A DNA stretch of 64,000 nt from CAILZL01 sp049840395. GTDB taxonomy: Bacteria > Pseudomonadota > Gammaproteobacteria > Steroidobacterales > Steroidobacteraceae. This document shows positions 24,604 to 33,694 of this stretch, one piece after another. The notes beneath the pieces are model-generated. The model made no database searches and was not told the DNA's origin. It saw nothing but the letters and a program-made list of their open reading frames with translations. Positions within the stretch are counted from its first letter, which is position 1; each line of letters begins with the position of its first letter. The position numbers were made by a program, and so were the translations under genes. Location: contig JASGLD010000004.1 of the NCBI GenBank assembly GCA_049840395.1, forward strand, positions 1 through 64,000. Direction: 5' to 3'.

Positions 24604-25782
24604 ATGCGCAGGCCCGTCATGAAACTCGACACGCTCACCAATCATCCACCCCAGGTAGCGGTGGCCGCCGACAATCCGCCGCTGGTGGCGCCTATTTATC
24701 AAAGCGTGAAGTTCAGCTTCGACGAATTGACCGAGGCTGAACGTTTGGGTGCGGGGCAGCGCGATGGTTTCATGTATTCGCGTATCGACAATCCCACGCT
24801 GCGTCAGCTGGAACAGACATTGGCGGCGCTGCAAGGGCGCAGTCACTGTGTATTGGCGCCTTCCGGCGTGGCTGCGGTGAGTCTGACGCTGCAGGCGCTG
24901 TGCAAGCAGGGCGATCATATTCTGATGTTCGCTGAAGGCTATGTGCCGACGCGCGCCATGGTGCGACGTGTCCTGGCGCGTTTCGGCGTCACCCATACCG
25001 TTCTGTCCATCGACGATCTGATCGGCATCGAACGCACCTTGCAAACCACACCGACGCGCTTGATGGTGTTTGAAAGTCCCAGCAATCCCATCCTTAAGAT
25101 TGCCGACCTGCAGCGCCTGTGCACGCTGGCCAAGGCGCACGGTTGCCGGACTGTTCTGGACAATACCTTGGCCGGCTTGCACGCCCATGGTGGTTACCCC
25201 GTCGATGTGTACGTGCATTCACTGACCAAGTACGCCAATGGTCATGGCGATGTATTGGCCGGCGCGGCCATCACCGACGAAGCCATGATGAAGCAGCTGC
25301 GCCCTGAGTTCATGGCCATGGGCGCGACGCTCGATCCACAGGCGGCCTTCCTGATTCAACGCGGTTTGAAAACTTACGGTCTGCGTTATGAGCGTTCCTG
25401 TCAGAACGCACTGGCCATCGCGCAATTTCTGGAACAGCACCCGGCAGTGATCAATGTGCGTTATCCCGGGCTGGCTTCGCATCCACAACATTTGCTGGCC
25501 ATGCAACAGACCGGCAATGGCGGCGGTGTGATCAGCTTTGAAGTGAAAAGCGATGAGGCCGGCGCCAAGGCCTGCGTGCAGAAGCTGCAGTTATTCCGCT
25601 TGGCGGCCAGCCTGGGCTCGACCGAATCGCTGGTGTTGCCGCCGGCCATGCTGCAGGCGCGCGATCTGAGTGCCGAGCAACGTCAGTGGGTGGGCATTAC
25701 CGATCGCACCATTCGTTTGTCGGCGGGCATTGAAGATGTCGCGGACTTGATTGCGGATTTACAGCAGGCGCTGGCTGAGTGA
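24604..25782 (+). CDS. PLP-dependent trans-sulfuration enzyme (cystathionine lyase / methionine gamma-lyase family)
   Basis: A 392-residue fold-type I PLP enzyme of the Cys/Met metabolism family. YSRIDNPTLRQLE near residue 60 holds the Tyr and Arg that bind the phosphate of the neighbouring subunit, LDNTLAG near residue 180 holds the Asp that contacts the pyridine nitrogen, and SLTKYANGHGD near residue 205 holds the Schiff-base lysine. The family's SSGMAA is PSGVAA here. These fit cystathionine beta- or gamma-lyase, methionine gamma-lyase or O-acetylhomoserine sulfhydrylase; the sequence does not decide. The start may be ATG 24604 or 24619 (MKLDTLT); neither has a strong ribosome site. Monocistronic. 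Confidence 0.85.
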   Translation: MRRPVMKLDTLTNHPPQVAVAADNPPLVAPIYQSVKFSFDELTEAERLGAGQRDGFMYSRIDNPTLRQLEQTLAALQGRSHCVLAPSGVAAVSLTLQALCKQGDHILMFAEGYVPTRAMVRRVLARFGVTHTVLSIDDLIGIERTLQTTPTRLMVFESPSNPILKIADLQRLCTLAKAHGCRTVLDNTLAGLHAHGGYPVDVYVHSLTKYANGHGDVLAGAAITDEAMMKQLRPEFMAMGATLDPQAAFLIQRGLKTYGLRYERSCQNALAIAQFLEQHPAVINVRYPGLASHPQHLLAMQQTGNGGGVISFEVKSDEAGAKACVQKLQLFRLAASLGSTESLVLPPAMLQARDLSAEQRQWVGITDRTIRLSAGIEDVADLIADLQQALAE

Positions 25783-25845
25783 TTTAAACCTCAATTTATT
25801 GCTCATGCCTACTTAAGCGTTGGCAATCTATAGATCTCCGTATTT

Positions 25846-25916
25846 CGTCATTCCCGCGCAGGCGGGAATCCAGTTGAATTATTTTCTTACTGGATGCTCG
25901 CCTGCGCGAGCATGAC
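25846..25916. repeat. ATTCCC-N8-GGGAAT palindromic element, copy 2
   Basis: Matches the element at 20941 nearly base for base: ATTCCC, eight bases, GGGAAT, CCAGTTGAATTATT-like spacer, ACTGGATG and a second hairpin CTCGC/GCGAG. The second hairpin has compensating changes (CCCGC to CTCGC with its partner), so the stem is kept. Confidence 0.75.
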
Positions 25917-25936
25917 CGAGTGGATAACTTCGAAAG

Positions 25937-26584
25937 TTACTTCAGAACATGCCGCATCACATCGCTCAACAGCGCCGGCATCGGCGCATGATCCAGATGC
26001 GGCTTCACGACGGCACGCATACACAGGCCGTGAAATAAAGCAGTAATGAGTTCGGCCTTGGCATTGATGAGTGTGGTGTCGGTCTCATGCGGCAAGGCCT
26101 TGCTCAATACTTCCAACCGATCTTTATGAATCTCGCGCTCTGCGTCCTGCATGATGCGTTTGATTTCCGGATTGCGATAGGACTCGGCAAGTATCTCCAT
26201 GAATAGCGCGGTGGTACCGGTATCCATGGCGCGTTGCAACGGACGGTCGACATTGTTGATCATCGCTTCGACGGTCGAGGGTTCCAGCAGGAAGCTGTTG
26301 ATCTCGGCGCGAATATGCTGCACATGGTGCGCAACAATCGCCGCAATAATTTCGTTCTTGTTGGTGAAGTAGTGATAGATATGGCCGACGCTCATGCCGG
26401 CAGCCGTCGCCACCTGCGCCATGCTGGCGCCATGAAAGCCGTGCTGGCTGAAGCAGCGGCTTGCTGCTTCGATTACTTGTAGTCGCCGTTGCTCGGCGCG
26501 CGGTAAATCCTGCTGCGTATCAGCCTGTTTGCGTATACGGTTCGCTGGTTTGCTGGTGCGCAGTTTTGCCGTTGCGGCGGTCAT
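25937..26584 (-). CDS. TetR/AcrR-family transcriptional regulator of RND pump
   Basis: A 215-residue TetR-family repressor. The N-terminal helix-turn-helix lies at about 30-80: RRLQVIEAASRCFSQHGFHGASMAQVATAAGMSVGHIYHYF, the usual TetR signature. The C-terminal half is an all-helical ligand domain (about 85-215). The start is ATG 26584; the TTG before it is not needed. It is divergent from an RND adaptor gene, and a perfect 8-base inverted repeat (26684-26705) lies between them, so it probably represses the pump and perhaps itself until a substrate drug binds. Confidence 0.88.
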   Translation of the reverse strand: MTAATAKLRTSKPANRIRKQADTQQDLPRAEQRRLQVIEAASRCFSQHGFHGASMAQVATAAGMSVGHIYHYFTNKNEIIAAIVAHHVQHIRAEINSFLLEPSTVEAMINNVDRPLQRAMDTGTTALFMEILAESYRNPEIKRIMQDAEREIHKDRLEVLSKALPHETDTTLINAKAELITALFHGLCMRAVVKPHLDHAPMPALLSDVMRHVLK

Positions 26585-26683
26585 CAAAATGTTTCCGTGG
26601 TGTGAGTTACGAGCGCGTGACGCGTGCGCTGACCAATCTTTGCGCAGTCGCCCAGGCTTTGCCTTGTGAGTCGGTGTGCCGTT

Positions 26684-26705
26684 AATTAGAATGAACGTTC
26701 TAATT
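26684..26705. promoter_or_regulatory. TetR-type operator between regulator and RND pump
   Basis: AATTAGAA (26684-26691), TGAACG, TTCTAATT (26698-26705): a perfect 8-base inverted repeat with a six-base centre, the size and symmetry of TetR-family operators. It lies 100 bases from the regulator start and 142 bases from the pump start. Confidence 0.75.
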
Positions 26706-26847
26706 TAGCCCAGTATTCATTACCCGCCGGTTCGCTGTAAAGCCATTGCAAGGCGTTGTTGATGTTTGCCGACGCCGCATCGTTTGTTTGCTAGTCGACT
26801 GGCTCTATTCTTTATTTCAACTTCCACATTAATGGCAGGCGTGATTC

Positions 26848-28038
26848 ATGGTTGATGTTGTATCCATGTCGGTTCGAGCTTCCCTCGTCACGGGTGTCTT
26901 GCTGTTAAGCGCCTGTTCCAAATCCGGTCAACAAGCGGGTGGCGCACCCGGAGGCGCGGCGCAAGTGCCGCAGGTTACGGTAGCCACCGTTCATGCGCAG
27001 CCACTAACGCTCAAGACCGAATTGCCCGGTCGCGCCAGCGCCTATGCGATTGCCGAAGTGCGTCCGCAGGTGGGCGGTATCTTGAAACGTCGCGTGTTCC
27101 AGGAAGGCAGCGATGTCAAAGCCGGCGATGTCTTGTATGAAATCAATGCGGCCCTGTATCAGGCGGCCGATAGCAATGCGCGTGCGGCGCTGGCCAAGGC
27201 TGAGGCCAATCTGACCACCATCAAACTCAAGACACAACGTTATGGTTCGCTGGCCGAATCCGGTGTGATCAGCAAGCAGGACAATGACGATGTCATTGCT
27301 TCGTTGGGGCAAGCTGAAGCCGATGTCACCGCAGCCAAGGCGGCCGTGCAGACTGCACAGATCAATCTGGGTTATACGAAAATCACTGCGCCCATTTCCG
27401 GTCGCATCGGCAAGTCCAGCGTGACTGCGGGTGCATTGGTGACGGCGAATCAAGCTGCGGCATTGGCCACCATCCAACAGCTCGATCCCATTTATGTGGA
27501 TGTCACCCAGACCAGCGCCGAGCTACTGCGTCTGCGTCGCGAGTTGGCCAGTGGTGCACTCAAGCGCAACGATCGCAATCAAGCCAAAGTCAGTTTGACG
27601 CTTGACGACGGTTCGACCTATGGCACACCCGGCACCTTGCAGTTTGCCGATGTCACAGTGGATGAGGGCACCAGCTCAGTAATCCTGCGTGCTTCGTTCC
27701 CCAACCCCAAGCATGAAATCCTGCCTGGCATGTATGTGCGTGCGGTGCTGGAAGAGGGCACGCAGCAGAATGCATTGCTGGTGTCGCAACAAGCGGTGAC
27801 CCGCGACCCGGTGGGCAATGCCACCGCGCTGGTGCTGACCGCCGATGGCACAGTGGAACAACGCAAGCTGGTGATCGAACGCGCCATCGATAATGACTGG
27901 TTGGTCAGCGACGGCATCAGGGATGGCGAACAGGTCATTCTGGAAGGCGGTCAACGCGTGAAGCCGGGCGGCAAGGCGCAGGCCATCACGCCTGCGGCGG
28001 CTCAGCCCGTTGCTCAACCCCCTGCTGCTCAGCAATAA
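26848..28038 (+). CDS. RND efflux periplasmic adaptor (AcrA/MexA type)
   Basis: A 396-residue membrane-fusion protein, a lipoprotein: the signal peptide ends LLLSAC with the acylated cysteine near residue 24. Domains: beta-barrel and lipoyl segments (RPQVGGILKRRVFQEGSDVKAGDVLYEIN near residue 70), alpha-helical hairpin (about 100-165, with AESGVISKQDNDD), then the second lipoyl and membrane-proximal parts. A Pro/Ala/Gln-rich tail closes it. It bridges the RND transporter to an outer-membrane channel. The start may be the second ATG at 26866. It is followed nine bases later by the RND transporter. No outer-membrane factor gene follows, so a TolC encoded elsewhere must serve. Confidence 0.93.
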   Translation: MVDVVSMSVRASLVTGVLLLSACSKSGQQAGGAPGGAAQVPQVTVATVHAQPLTLKTELPGRASAYAIAEVRPQVGGILKRRVFQEGSDVKAGDVLYEINAALYQAADSNARAALAKAEANLTTIKLKTQRYGSLAESGVISKQDNDDVIASLGQAEADVTAAKAAVQTAQINLGYTKITAPISGRIGKSSVTAGALVTANQAAALATIQQLDPIYVDVTQTSAELLRLRRELASGALKRNDRNQAKVSLTLDDGSTYGTPGTLQFADVTVDEGTSSVILRASFPNPKHEILPGMYVRAVLEEGTQQNALLVSQQAVTRDPVGNATALVLTADGTVEQRKLVIERAIDNDWLVSDGIRDGEQVILEGGQRVKPGGKAQAITPAAAQPVAQPPAAQQ

Positions 28039-28047
28039 GGAGCAGTC

Positions 28048-31000
28048 ATGGCACGTTTCTTTATCGACAGGCCGATCTTCGCCTGGGTGATTGCACTGAG
28101 CATCATGCTCGCCGGTCTGCTCGCCATTCGCAGCCTGCCGGTGGCGCAGTACCCCACGGTGGCGCCACCTTCGGTCACCATCTCTACTTCTTATCCGGGT
28201 GCTTCTGCGAAGACCGTGGAAGATTCGGTCACTCAGGTGATTGAGCAGGCCATGCAGGGCATCGATGGCATGAGCTACATGACCTCGAGCAGCAACTCGC
28301 AGGGCGGTGTCTCCATCACGCTCACCTTCGAAACCGGTATCGATCCCGATGTGGCGCAGATGCAGGTGCAGAACAAGTTGCAGAAGGTCATCAGCAAGCT
28401 GCCTTCCGATGTGCAGGCGCAGGGCGTGACTGCCAACAAGGCCAGCAACGACATTCTGTTGGTGGTCGGGCTGTTCTCGGATGGCACCAAAACTCAAGTC
28501 GATCTGGCCGACTATGCGGTGAGCAATCTGCAAGACACGCTGGCGCGTGTGGATGGTGTGGGTGAAGCAACTATTTATGGTGCGCCTTATGCCATGCGCA
28601 TCTGGTTGGACCCAGCCAAGCTTACTAACTACAAACTGACACCGGCGGATATCACCGCGGCCTTGGCGGCGCAGAACACGCAGGTGTCTGCCGGTCAATT
28701 GGGCGCGCTGCCTTCGGTGCCAGGTCAACAGTTGAATGCCACCATCAATGCGCAAAGTCGTTTGCGCACGGTGGAGCAATTCCAAAATATTCTGCTGCGT
28801 ACCGAAACCAGCGGCGCAGTGGTCAAGCTCAACGATGTGGCGCGCATTGAACTCGGTGCCGAAAGCTATGACACCGTGGCGCGTTACAACGGCAAGCCGG
28901 CAGTAGGTATCCCCATTCGTCTGGCCATCGGCGCCAATGCCCTGGCGACCGCAGAACGTGTCAAAGCCAAGGTGGCTGAGCTGGAGCCCTTCCTGCCCTC
29001 GGGCATCACCATTGCCATTCCCTACGACACCTCGCCGTTCGTGCGCACCTCGATTGAAGAAGTGGTGAAGACCCTGGCCGAAGCCATCGTGCTGGTGTTC
29101 CTGGTGATGTACTTGTTTCTGCAGAGCTGGCGCGCCACGTTGATTCCCACCATCGCGGTGCCGGTGGTGTTGCTGGGCACCTTCGGCGTGCTCTCGGCCT
29201 TCGGTTACTCGATCAACATGCTCACCATGTTCGCCACTGTGCTGGCCATCGGTCTATTGGTGGACGATGCCATCGTGGTGGTGGAGAACGTTGAACGCTT
29301 GATGCACGAAGAGCATTTAAGTCCATTGGAAGCTACACGCAAATCCATGGATCAGATCACCGGCGCCTTGATCGGCATTGCGCTGGTGCTGTCGGCGGTG
29401 TTTGTGCCCATGGCGTTCTTCGGTGGCTCTACCGGCGTGATCTACAAGCAATTCTCGGTGACCATTGTTTCTGCGATGTTGTTGTCGGTGATTGTGGCGT
29501 TGATTCTAACGCCGGCGCTGTGCGCCACCTTGCTCAAGCCCATTACGCATGACGAACGTGCCGAGCATCATGGCTTCTTCCACTGGTTCAACGACAAGTT
29601 CACCCGTGGCCAGAATGGTTATCGCCGCATCGTTGCCAGCTGGATTGCACGCAGCCGTCGTATTCTGATTGTGTTTGCCGTATTGCTGGTGGGGCTGGGC
29701 GTGGCATTCACGCGCTTGCCGCAATCCTTCCTGCCCGATGAAGACCAGGGCTTGATGTTCACGCTGGTGCAATTGCCGGTGGGCGCGACGCAGGAACGCG
29801 CGCTGAAGGTGGTGGATCAAATCCAGCAGCACTTCATGGTCAACGAGAAAGATGCGGTGTTGTCGGCCTTCACCGTGACCGGTTTCAGTTTCGGCGGCGC
29901 CGGTCAGAACGTGGCGATGGTGTTCGTACGGTTGAAGGATTGGTCGGAACGACCGGGGGCGAACAATCATGTCACAGCGATTGCACAGCGCGCCAATCGC
30001 GCCTTCTCGCAATTGCGCGATGCCACGGTGTTCGCGGTGGTACCGCAGACCTTGAGCGGTCTGGGTGCGACTTCCGGTTTCGATCTGCAATTGCAGGATC
30101 GCGGCGGCTTGGGTCACGAGCAACTGATCGCCGCGCGTAACATGTTGCTGGGCATGGCCTCGAAAGATCCCACCATGGTGGCGGTGCGTCCGAATGGTCA
30201 GGAAGACACGCCGCAACTGCAATTGGATATCGACACCACCAAGGCCACGGCCTTCGGTCTGTCCATTGCCGATATCAATAGCGTGCTCAGTACCGGTTGG
30301 GGCGGTCGCTATGTCAACGACTTCATCGACCGCGGCCGCGTGAAAAAAGTATTCGTGCAGGGCGAAGCTGCATCACGCATGCAACCGGACGATCTGGCCA
30401 AGTGGCGGGTGCGCAATAGCGCCGGCGACATGGTGCCCTTATCGACGTTCGTTACTGCGCGTTGGGTATATGGTCCCGCCAAGTTGGAGCGTTACAACGG
30501 CTTGGGTTCGGTTGAGATCGTCGGTTCGAATGCGCCGGGTAAGAGCACCGGTGACGCGATGACGGCCATCGAAAAAATGATTGAACAATTGCCTGAAGGC
30601 ATTGCTTACGAATGGACGGGCGCATCGGCGCAGGAGCGTCAAGCGGGTTCGCAGGCGCCCGCCTTGTATGCGCTATCTATCTTGGTGGTGTTCCTGAGTC
30701 TGGCTGCCTTGTATGAAAGTTGGTCGGTGCCCTTCGCCGTGATGTTGGTGGTGCCGCTGGGCGTGCTGGGCGCAGTGCTGGCTACCATGCTGCGTGGTTT
30801 GAGCAATGACGTGTATTTCCAGGTTGGTTTGCTCACTACCATCGGCTTGTCCGCTAAGAACGCAATTCTGATTGTGGAGTTCGCCAAGGAGGCCTACGCC
30901 AATGGTCAGGACTTGGTTGAAGCGACATTGGAAGGCGCACGTCTACGTCTGCGTCCCATCTTGATGACCTCATTCGCCTTTGCCCTGGGCGTGTTGCCAC

Positions 31001-31161
31001 TGGCCTTGGCCGGCGGCGCCGGCTCCGGCGCACAGAACGCCATCGGCACCGGCGTGCTGGGCGGCATGTTGTTCGCCACCGCACTGGGCATCTTCTTCGT
31101 GCCGGTGTTCTTTGTGGTGGTGTATCGCTTGTTCAAGCCGAAGGTGCGTGTTGCCGCATAA
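28048..31161 (+). CDS. RND efflux transporter (AcrB/MexB, HAE-1 type)
   Basis: A 1037-residue proton-driven inner-membrane pump of the hydrophobe/amphiphile efflux family. Family hallmarks: MARFFIDRPIFAWVIALSIMLAG at the start, STSYPGASAKTVEDSVTQVIEQ near residue 45, a central transmembrane block with FATVLAIGLLVDDAIVVVENVER carrying the DD proton relay near residue 405, LPSFLPDEDQG at about 560, and a matching C-terminal half with the transmembrane Lys in LSAKNAILIVEF near 935. Length is normal. AAGGAG precedes the ATG. Co-transcribed with the adaptor and closed by a terminator. It would export lipophilic drugs, dyes or bile-salt-like compounds. Confidence 0.96.
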   Translation: MARFFIDRPIFAWVIALSIMLAGLLAIRSLPVAQYPTVAPPSVTISTSYPGASAKTVEDSVTQVIEQAMQGIDGMSYMTSSSNSQGGVSITLTFETGIDPDVAQMQVQNKLQKVISKLPSDVQAQGVTANKASNDILLVVGLFSDGTKTQVDLADYAVSNLQDTLARVDGVGEATIYGAPYAMRIWLDPAKLTNYKLTPADITAALAAQNTQVSAGQLGALPSVPGQQLNATINAQSRLRTVEQFQNILLRTETSGAVVKLNDVARIELGAESYDTVARYNGKPAVGIPIRLAIGANALATAERVKAKVAELEPFLPSGITIAIPYDTSPFVRTSIEEVVKTLAEAIVLVFLVMYLFLQSWRATLIPTIAVPVVLLGTFGVLSAFGYSINMLTMFATVLAIGLLVDDAIVVVENVERLMHEEHLSPLEATRKSMDQITGALIGIALVLSAVFVPMAFFGGSTGVIYKQFSVTIVSAMLLSVIVALILTPALCATLLKPITHDERAEHHGFFHWFNDKFTRGQNGYRRIVASWIARSRRILIVFAVLLVGLGVAFTRLPQSFLPDEDQGLMFTLVQLPVGATQERALKVVDQIQQHFMVNEKDAVLSAFTVTGFSFGGAGQNVAMVFVRLKDWSERPGANNHVTAIAQRANRAFSQLRDATVFAVVPQTLSGLGATSGFDLQLQDRGGLGHEQLIAARNMLLGMASKDPTMVAVRPNGQEDTPQLQLDIDTTKATAFGLSIADINSVLSTGWGGRYVNDFIDRGRVKKVFVQGEAASRMQPDDLAKWRVRNSAGDMVPLSTFVTARWVYGPAKLERYNGLGSVEIVGSNAPGKSTGDAMTAIEKMIEQLPEGIAYEWTGASAQERQAGSQAPALYALSILVVFLSLAALYESWSVPFAVMLVVPLGVLGAVLATMLRGLSNDVYFQVGLLTTIGLSAKNAILIVEFAKEAYANGQDLVEATLEGARLRLRPILMTSFAFALGVLPLALAGGAGSGAQNAIGTGVLGGMLFATALGIFFVPVFFVVVYRLFKPKVRVAA

Positions 31162-31189
31162 GTTTGGTAAAGCTGGTATGTGATTGGAG

Positions 31190-31217
31190 AGAGCGCCTGC
31201 GGGCGCTCTTTTTATTT
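31190..31217 (+). terminator. Terminator after RND operon
   Basis: AGAGCGCC/GGCGCTCT stem with a four-base loop and a T-rich tail (TTTTTATTTA). It sits 28 bases after the transporter stop and faces the stop of the convergent DUF2007 gene. Confidence 0.88.
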
Positions 31218-31244
31218 ATGACTTACTTGAATCTATCGATTCAA

Positions 31245-31505
31245 TCAATCCAGCGCTTCGCCTTCGCCTGGATCTATAGATTCATTGATGCTCAGTTCGC
31301 CGCGTTCGTAAGCTGCCAGCAATGACTTTGCGGCAGACTCGTCTTCGTCATCCACCATGATCGACAGATAGCCCACCGCAGGCGCTTCCCCCAGGCCACC
31401 CTGCAGTGCCGCGCCCTGCAGAAACACACCGATGCCATGCTGTTCCAGCAAGCCGGTCAGCAATTGCGCCTGCAGGTAATCGCCACCGCGGAATACTGAA
31501 ATCAT
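31245..31505 (-). CDS. DUF2007-family small protein
   Basis: An 86-residue acidic protein of the DUF2007 (putative signal-transducing) family: it opens ISVFRGGDYLQAQLLTGLLEQHGIGVFLQG, the usual pattern, then a GYLSIMVDDEDESAAKSLLAAYERGE segment of a small alpha/beta fold. The family has no proven function. No signal peptide. TGGAG seven bases before the ATG. Convergent with the RND operon. Confidence 0.85.
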   Translation of the reverse strand: MISVFRGGDYLQAQLLTGLLEQHGIGVFLQGAALQGGLGEAPAVGYLSIMVDDEDESAAKSLLAAYERGELSINESIDPGEGEALD

Positions 31506-31716
31506 GTTATCTCCAGAGCGGATGAGCCATCGTCGGTTGACGGAAGAAATCTTAAGTCAAGCGGGATGGCCTTGCCGCGATTGTTGTGCGTACTTGTGAG
31601 TCGTAACGCCACGAACTGGCGCATGGGCAATAAACGGCGCTATGCTGCGGGCGCCGGCAATAAATCTTGGTCTCAAATAAGTTCAACAACCAAGTCCGCA
31701 GTTAGGGAGACAGGCA

Positions 31717-33627
31717 ATGTCCATGTTCGAACACGAGCAGGGTGAGCGGCGTAGTGGTTTCGTAGCGATGCAGTCGAAGCCGGGCAGTGGGGGCTGGCGA
31801 CAATTCATTCGTTCATTTGATCTGTCACACCTTGTGTTGGCAATCCTGTTTCTGGTTGTGAGTGTCTCTCCCCAAAGTGGCGGTGCGCAGGAAGCAACGC
31901 CCTTACAGGGCGACTATGTAGGCACGCTGGGACCACTCAGTCTCAAGCTGCACATCAAAGCAGCAGCGAACGGCGCACTGACCTGCACGTTGGATAGTCC
32001 CAACCAGAGTGCTTTTGGTATTCCCTGTAATGACCTACGTATCGAAGGTCAGAGTTTCAGTTTCAAAGTGCCGGCAGTGAGCGGCTCATGGCAGGGTTCG
32101 ATCGATGACAGCGGCGCAACCTTGTCGGGTTCGTGGACGCAGGGTGCCGCCAGGCCCTTGGTGTTTACTCGCGATACTTTCGTCGCCGCCGCTCAACCTT
32201 CGCCCGTGGATGGGTTTTGGTTGGGAACCTTGCAAGGTCAAAGTGATGCGTTGTCCGTGCAGCTGACGGTTACCAGTGATCAGGCGGGCAAACAATATTG
32301 CAACGGCGATAACCTGGATCAGCGCATGTTCAATATGGCCTGTGCCAACGTGGTGTTCTCCGGCGACGATTTCTCCTTTGATATTCCTTCGGTCAAGGGG
32401 CGCTTTAGCGGCAAGCTCTCGGCCGATGGCAAGGCCTTGGCCGGCACCTGGACCGACCCCAGTTATTCGGTGCCATTGAGCTTTACACGCCAGGCACAGC
32501 GACGCTCGGCGGCGCAGCGCGCGCCACTGACCTATCTCGATGCGCTGGCGCCTGTCGATGCCAATGGCATCAAGGCGGTTCTGGATCGTGATCTTGAGGA
32601 CACATTGAAGATTGGCGCACTGTCATCGGAAAACGCGGGTGGCGTGGTCATTGGTGTGGTTCACCACGGTGTGCGTCGTGTGTTTGCCTACGGCACGGCA
32701 AAGACGGATTCGATTTTCGAGATCGGTTCCATTACCAAGACCTTCACGGCTACCGCGTTGGCGCAAATGATTCAACAGGGGCAAGTCACGGTGACGATGC
32801 CGGTTCGAGAACTGTTGCCGGCCGGCACCGTGGCCAGGCCGCAAGGTGCTGAAATTACCTTGCTCGATCTGGTTACCCAACATTCGGGTCTGCCGCGTAT
32901 GCCGGACAATTTCAATCCGGCTGATCGCGATAATCCCTATGCCGATTACCGCGCGGCCGAGCTTTATCAGTTCATCGGTAAGTATGGCGTTGGCAAGTCG
33001 GCGGATACCGGATTCCTATATAGCAACCTGGGCTTTGGACTGCTGGGTCAGGCGCTGGCCAATCGTGCCGGCACCGACTATCCAACGCTGCTACAACAAA
33101 AAGTCACCGGGCCGCTGGGTATGAAGGACACGGTGATCAAGCTGTCGGCCAAACAGCAAAGCCGCTTCATTGAAGGTCACTTGGCCAATCATCGGCCGGC
33201 GCACGCCTGGGATCTGGATGGTATGGCCGGTGCGGGAGCCATTCGCTCCACGGCGGCTGACATGTTGACGTACCTCGAAGCACAGCTGCATCCGCAGGGT
33301 ATCAAGTCAGCCACAACCAAGGATGCAAACGCACGCAGCTTGCCGGCGGCTATAACGCAAGCGCATGCATTACAGCGGGATGCCGGGAGCAACGCGCGCA
33401 TTGCTTATGCCTGGATCTACAACTCCAACACTGGCGACTACTGGCACAACGGTGCGACCGGTGGTTATAGCAGCTACGCCTTTTTCAATCCGCAACAGGA
33501 TTACGCGGCCGTCGTGTTGTTCAATACCACACCCAATGATCGGGGTAGCTTCGCGGACTACCTGGGGCAGCACATCAGCCAACGCTTTGGCGGAAAGCCC
33601 GCTGTATTTCTGGGTGGTCGCTGGTAA
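31717..33627 (+). CDS. Class-C-beta-lactamase-type serine hydrolase with duplicated N-terminal module
   Basis: A 636-residue secreted hydrolase. A hydrophobic segment (about 37-53) ending SGGAQEA is an export signal with an N-terminal extension of about 35 residues. Two consecutive modules of about 90 residues follow (about 64-152 and 163-258); each opens with a GxxxGTL motif, carries a Cys pair in its middle and ends with a GSW/GTW...LxFTR segment. The catalytic domain (about 270-630) has the S338-I-T-K341 nucleophile pair, YSNLG (the YxN equivalent) and HNGATGGYSS (the KTG/HxG equivalent). It could be an esterase, a D-aminopeptidase or a beta-lactamase-like enzyme. Start ATG 31717, after TTAGGGAGA. 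Confidence 0.88.
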   Translation: MSMFEHEQGERRSGFVAMQSKPGSGGWRQFIRSFDLSHLVLAILFLVVSVSPQSGGAQEATPLQGDYVGTLGPLSLKLHIKAAANGALTCTLDSPNQSAFGIPCNDLRIEGQSFSFKVPAVSGSWQGSIDDSGATLSGSWTQGAARPLVFTRDTFVAAAQPSPVDGFWLGTLQGQSDALSVQLTVTSDQAGKQYCNGDNLDQRMFNMACANVVFSGDDFSFDIPSVKGRFSGKLSADGKALAGTWTDPSYSVPLSFTRQAQRRSAAQRAPLTYLDALAPVDANGIKAVLDRDLEDTLKIGALSSENAGGVVIGVVHHGVRRVFAYGTAKTDSIFEIGSITKTFTATALAQMIQQGQVTVTMPVRELLPAGTVARPQGAEITLLDLVTQHSGLPRMPDNFNPADRDNPYADYRAAELYQFIGKYGVGKSADTGFLYSNLGFGLLGQALANRAGTDYPTLLQQKVTGPLGMKDTVIKLSAKQQSRFIEGHLANHRPAHAWDLDGMAGAGAIRSTAADMLTYLEAQLHPQGIKSATTKDANARSLPAAITQAHALQRDAGSNARIAYAWIYNSNTGDYWHNGATGGYSSYAFFNPQQDYAAVVLFNTTPNDRGSFADYLGQHISQRFGGKPAVFLGGRW

Positions 33628-33694
33628 CAAATCAATGTGCAGGAATTGTTGGATGCGGGTGTAAGACGCACCGCTTGCCAAGTACTACCTGCAC

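Noticed and set aside
20941..25916. Possible CRISPR array
   Set aside because: Only two copies, 4.9 kb apart, internally palindromic, with genes between them and no cas gene.
27676..28785. A 369-codon open frame antisense across the RND adaptor and pump
   Set aside because: Crosses the boundary of two confident genes and lacks any motif or start signal.
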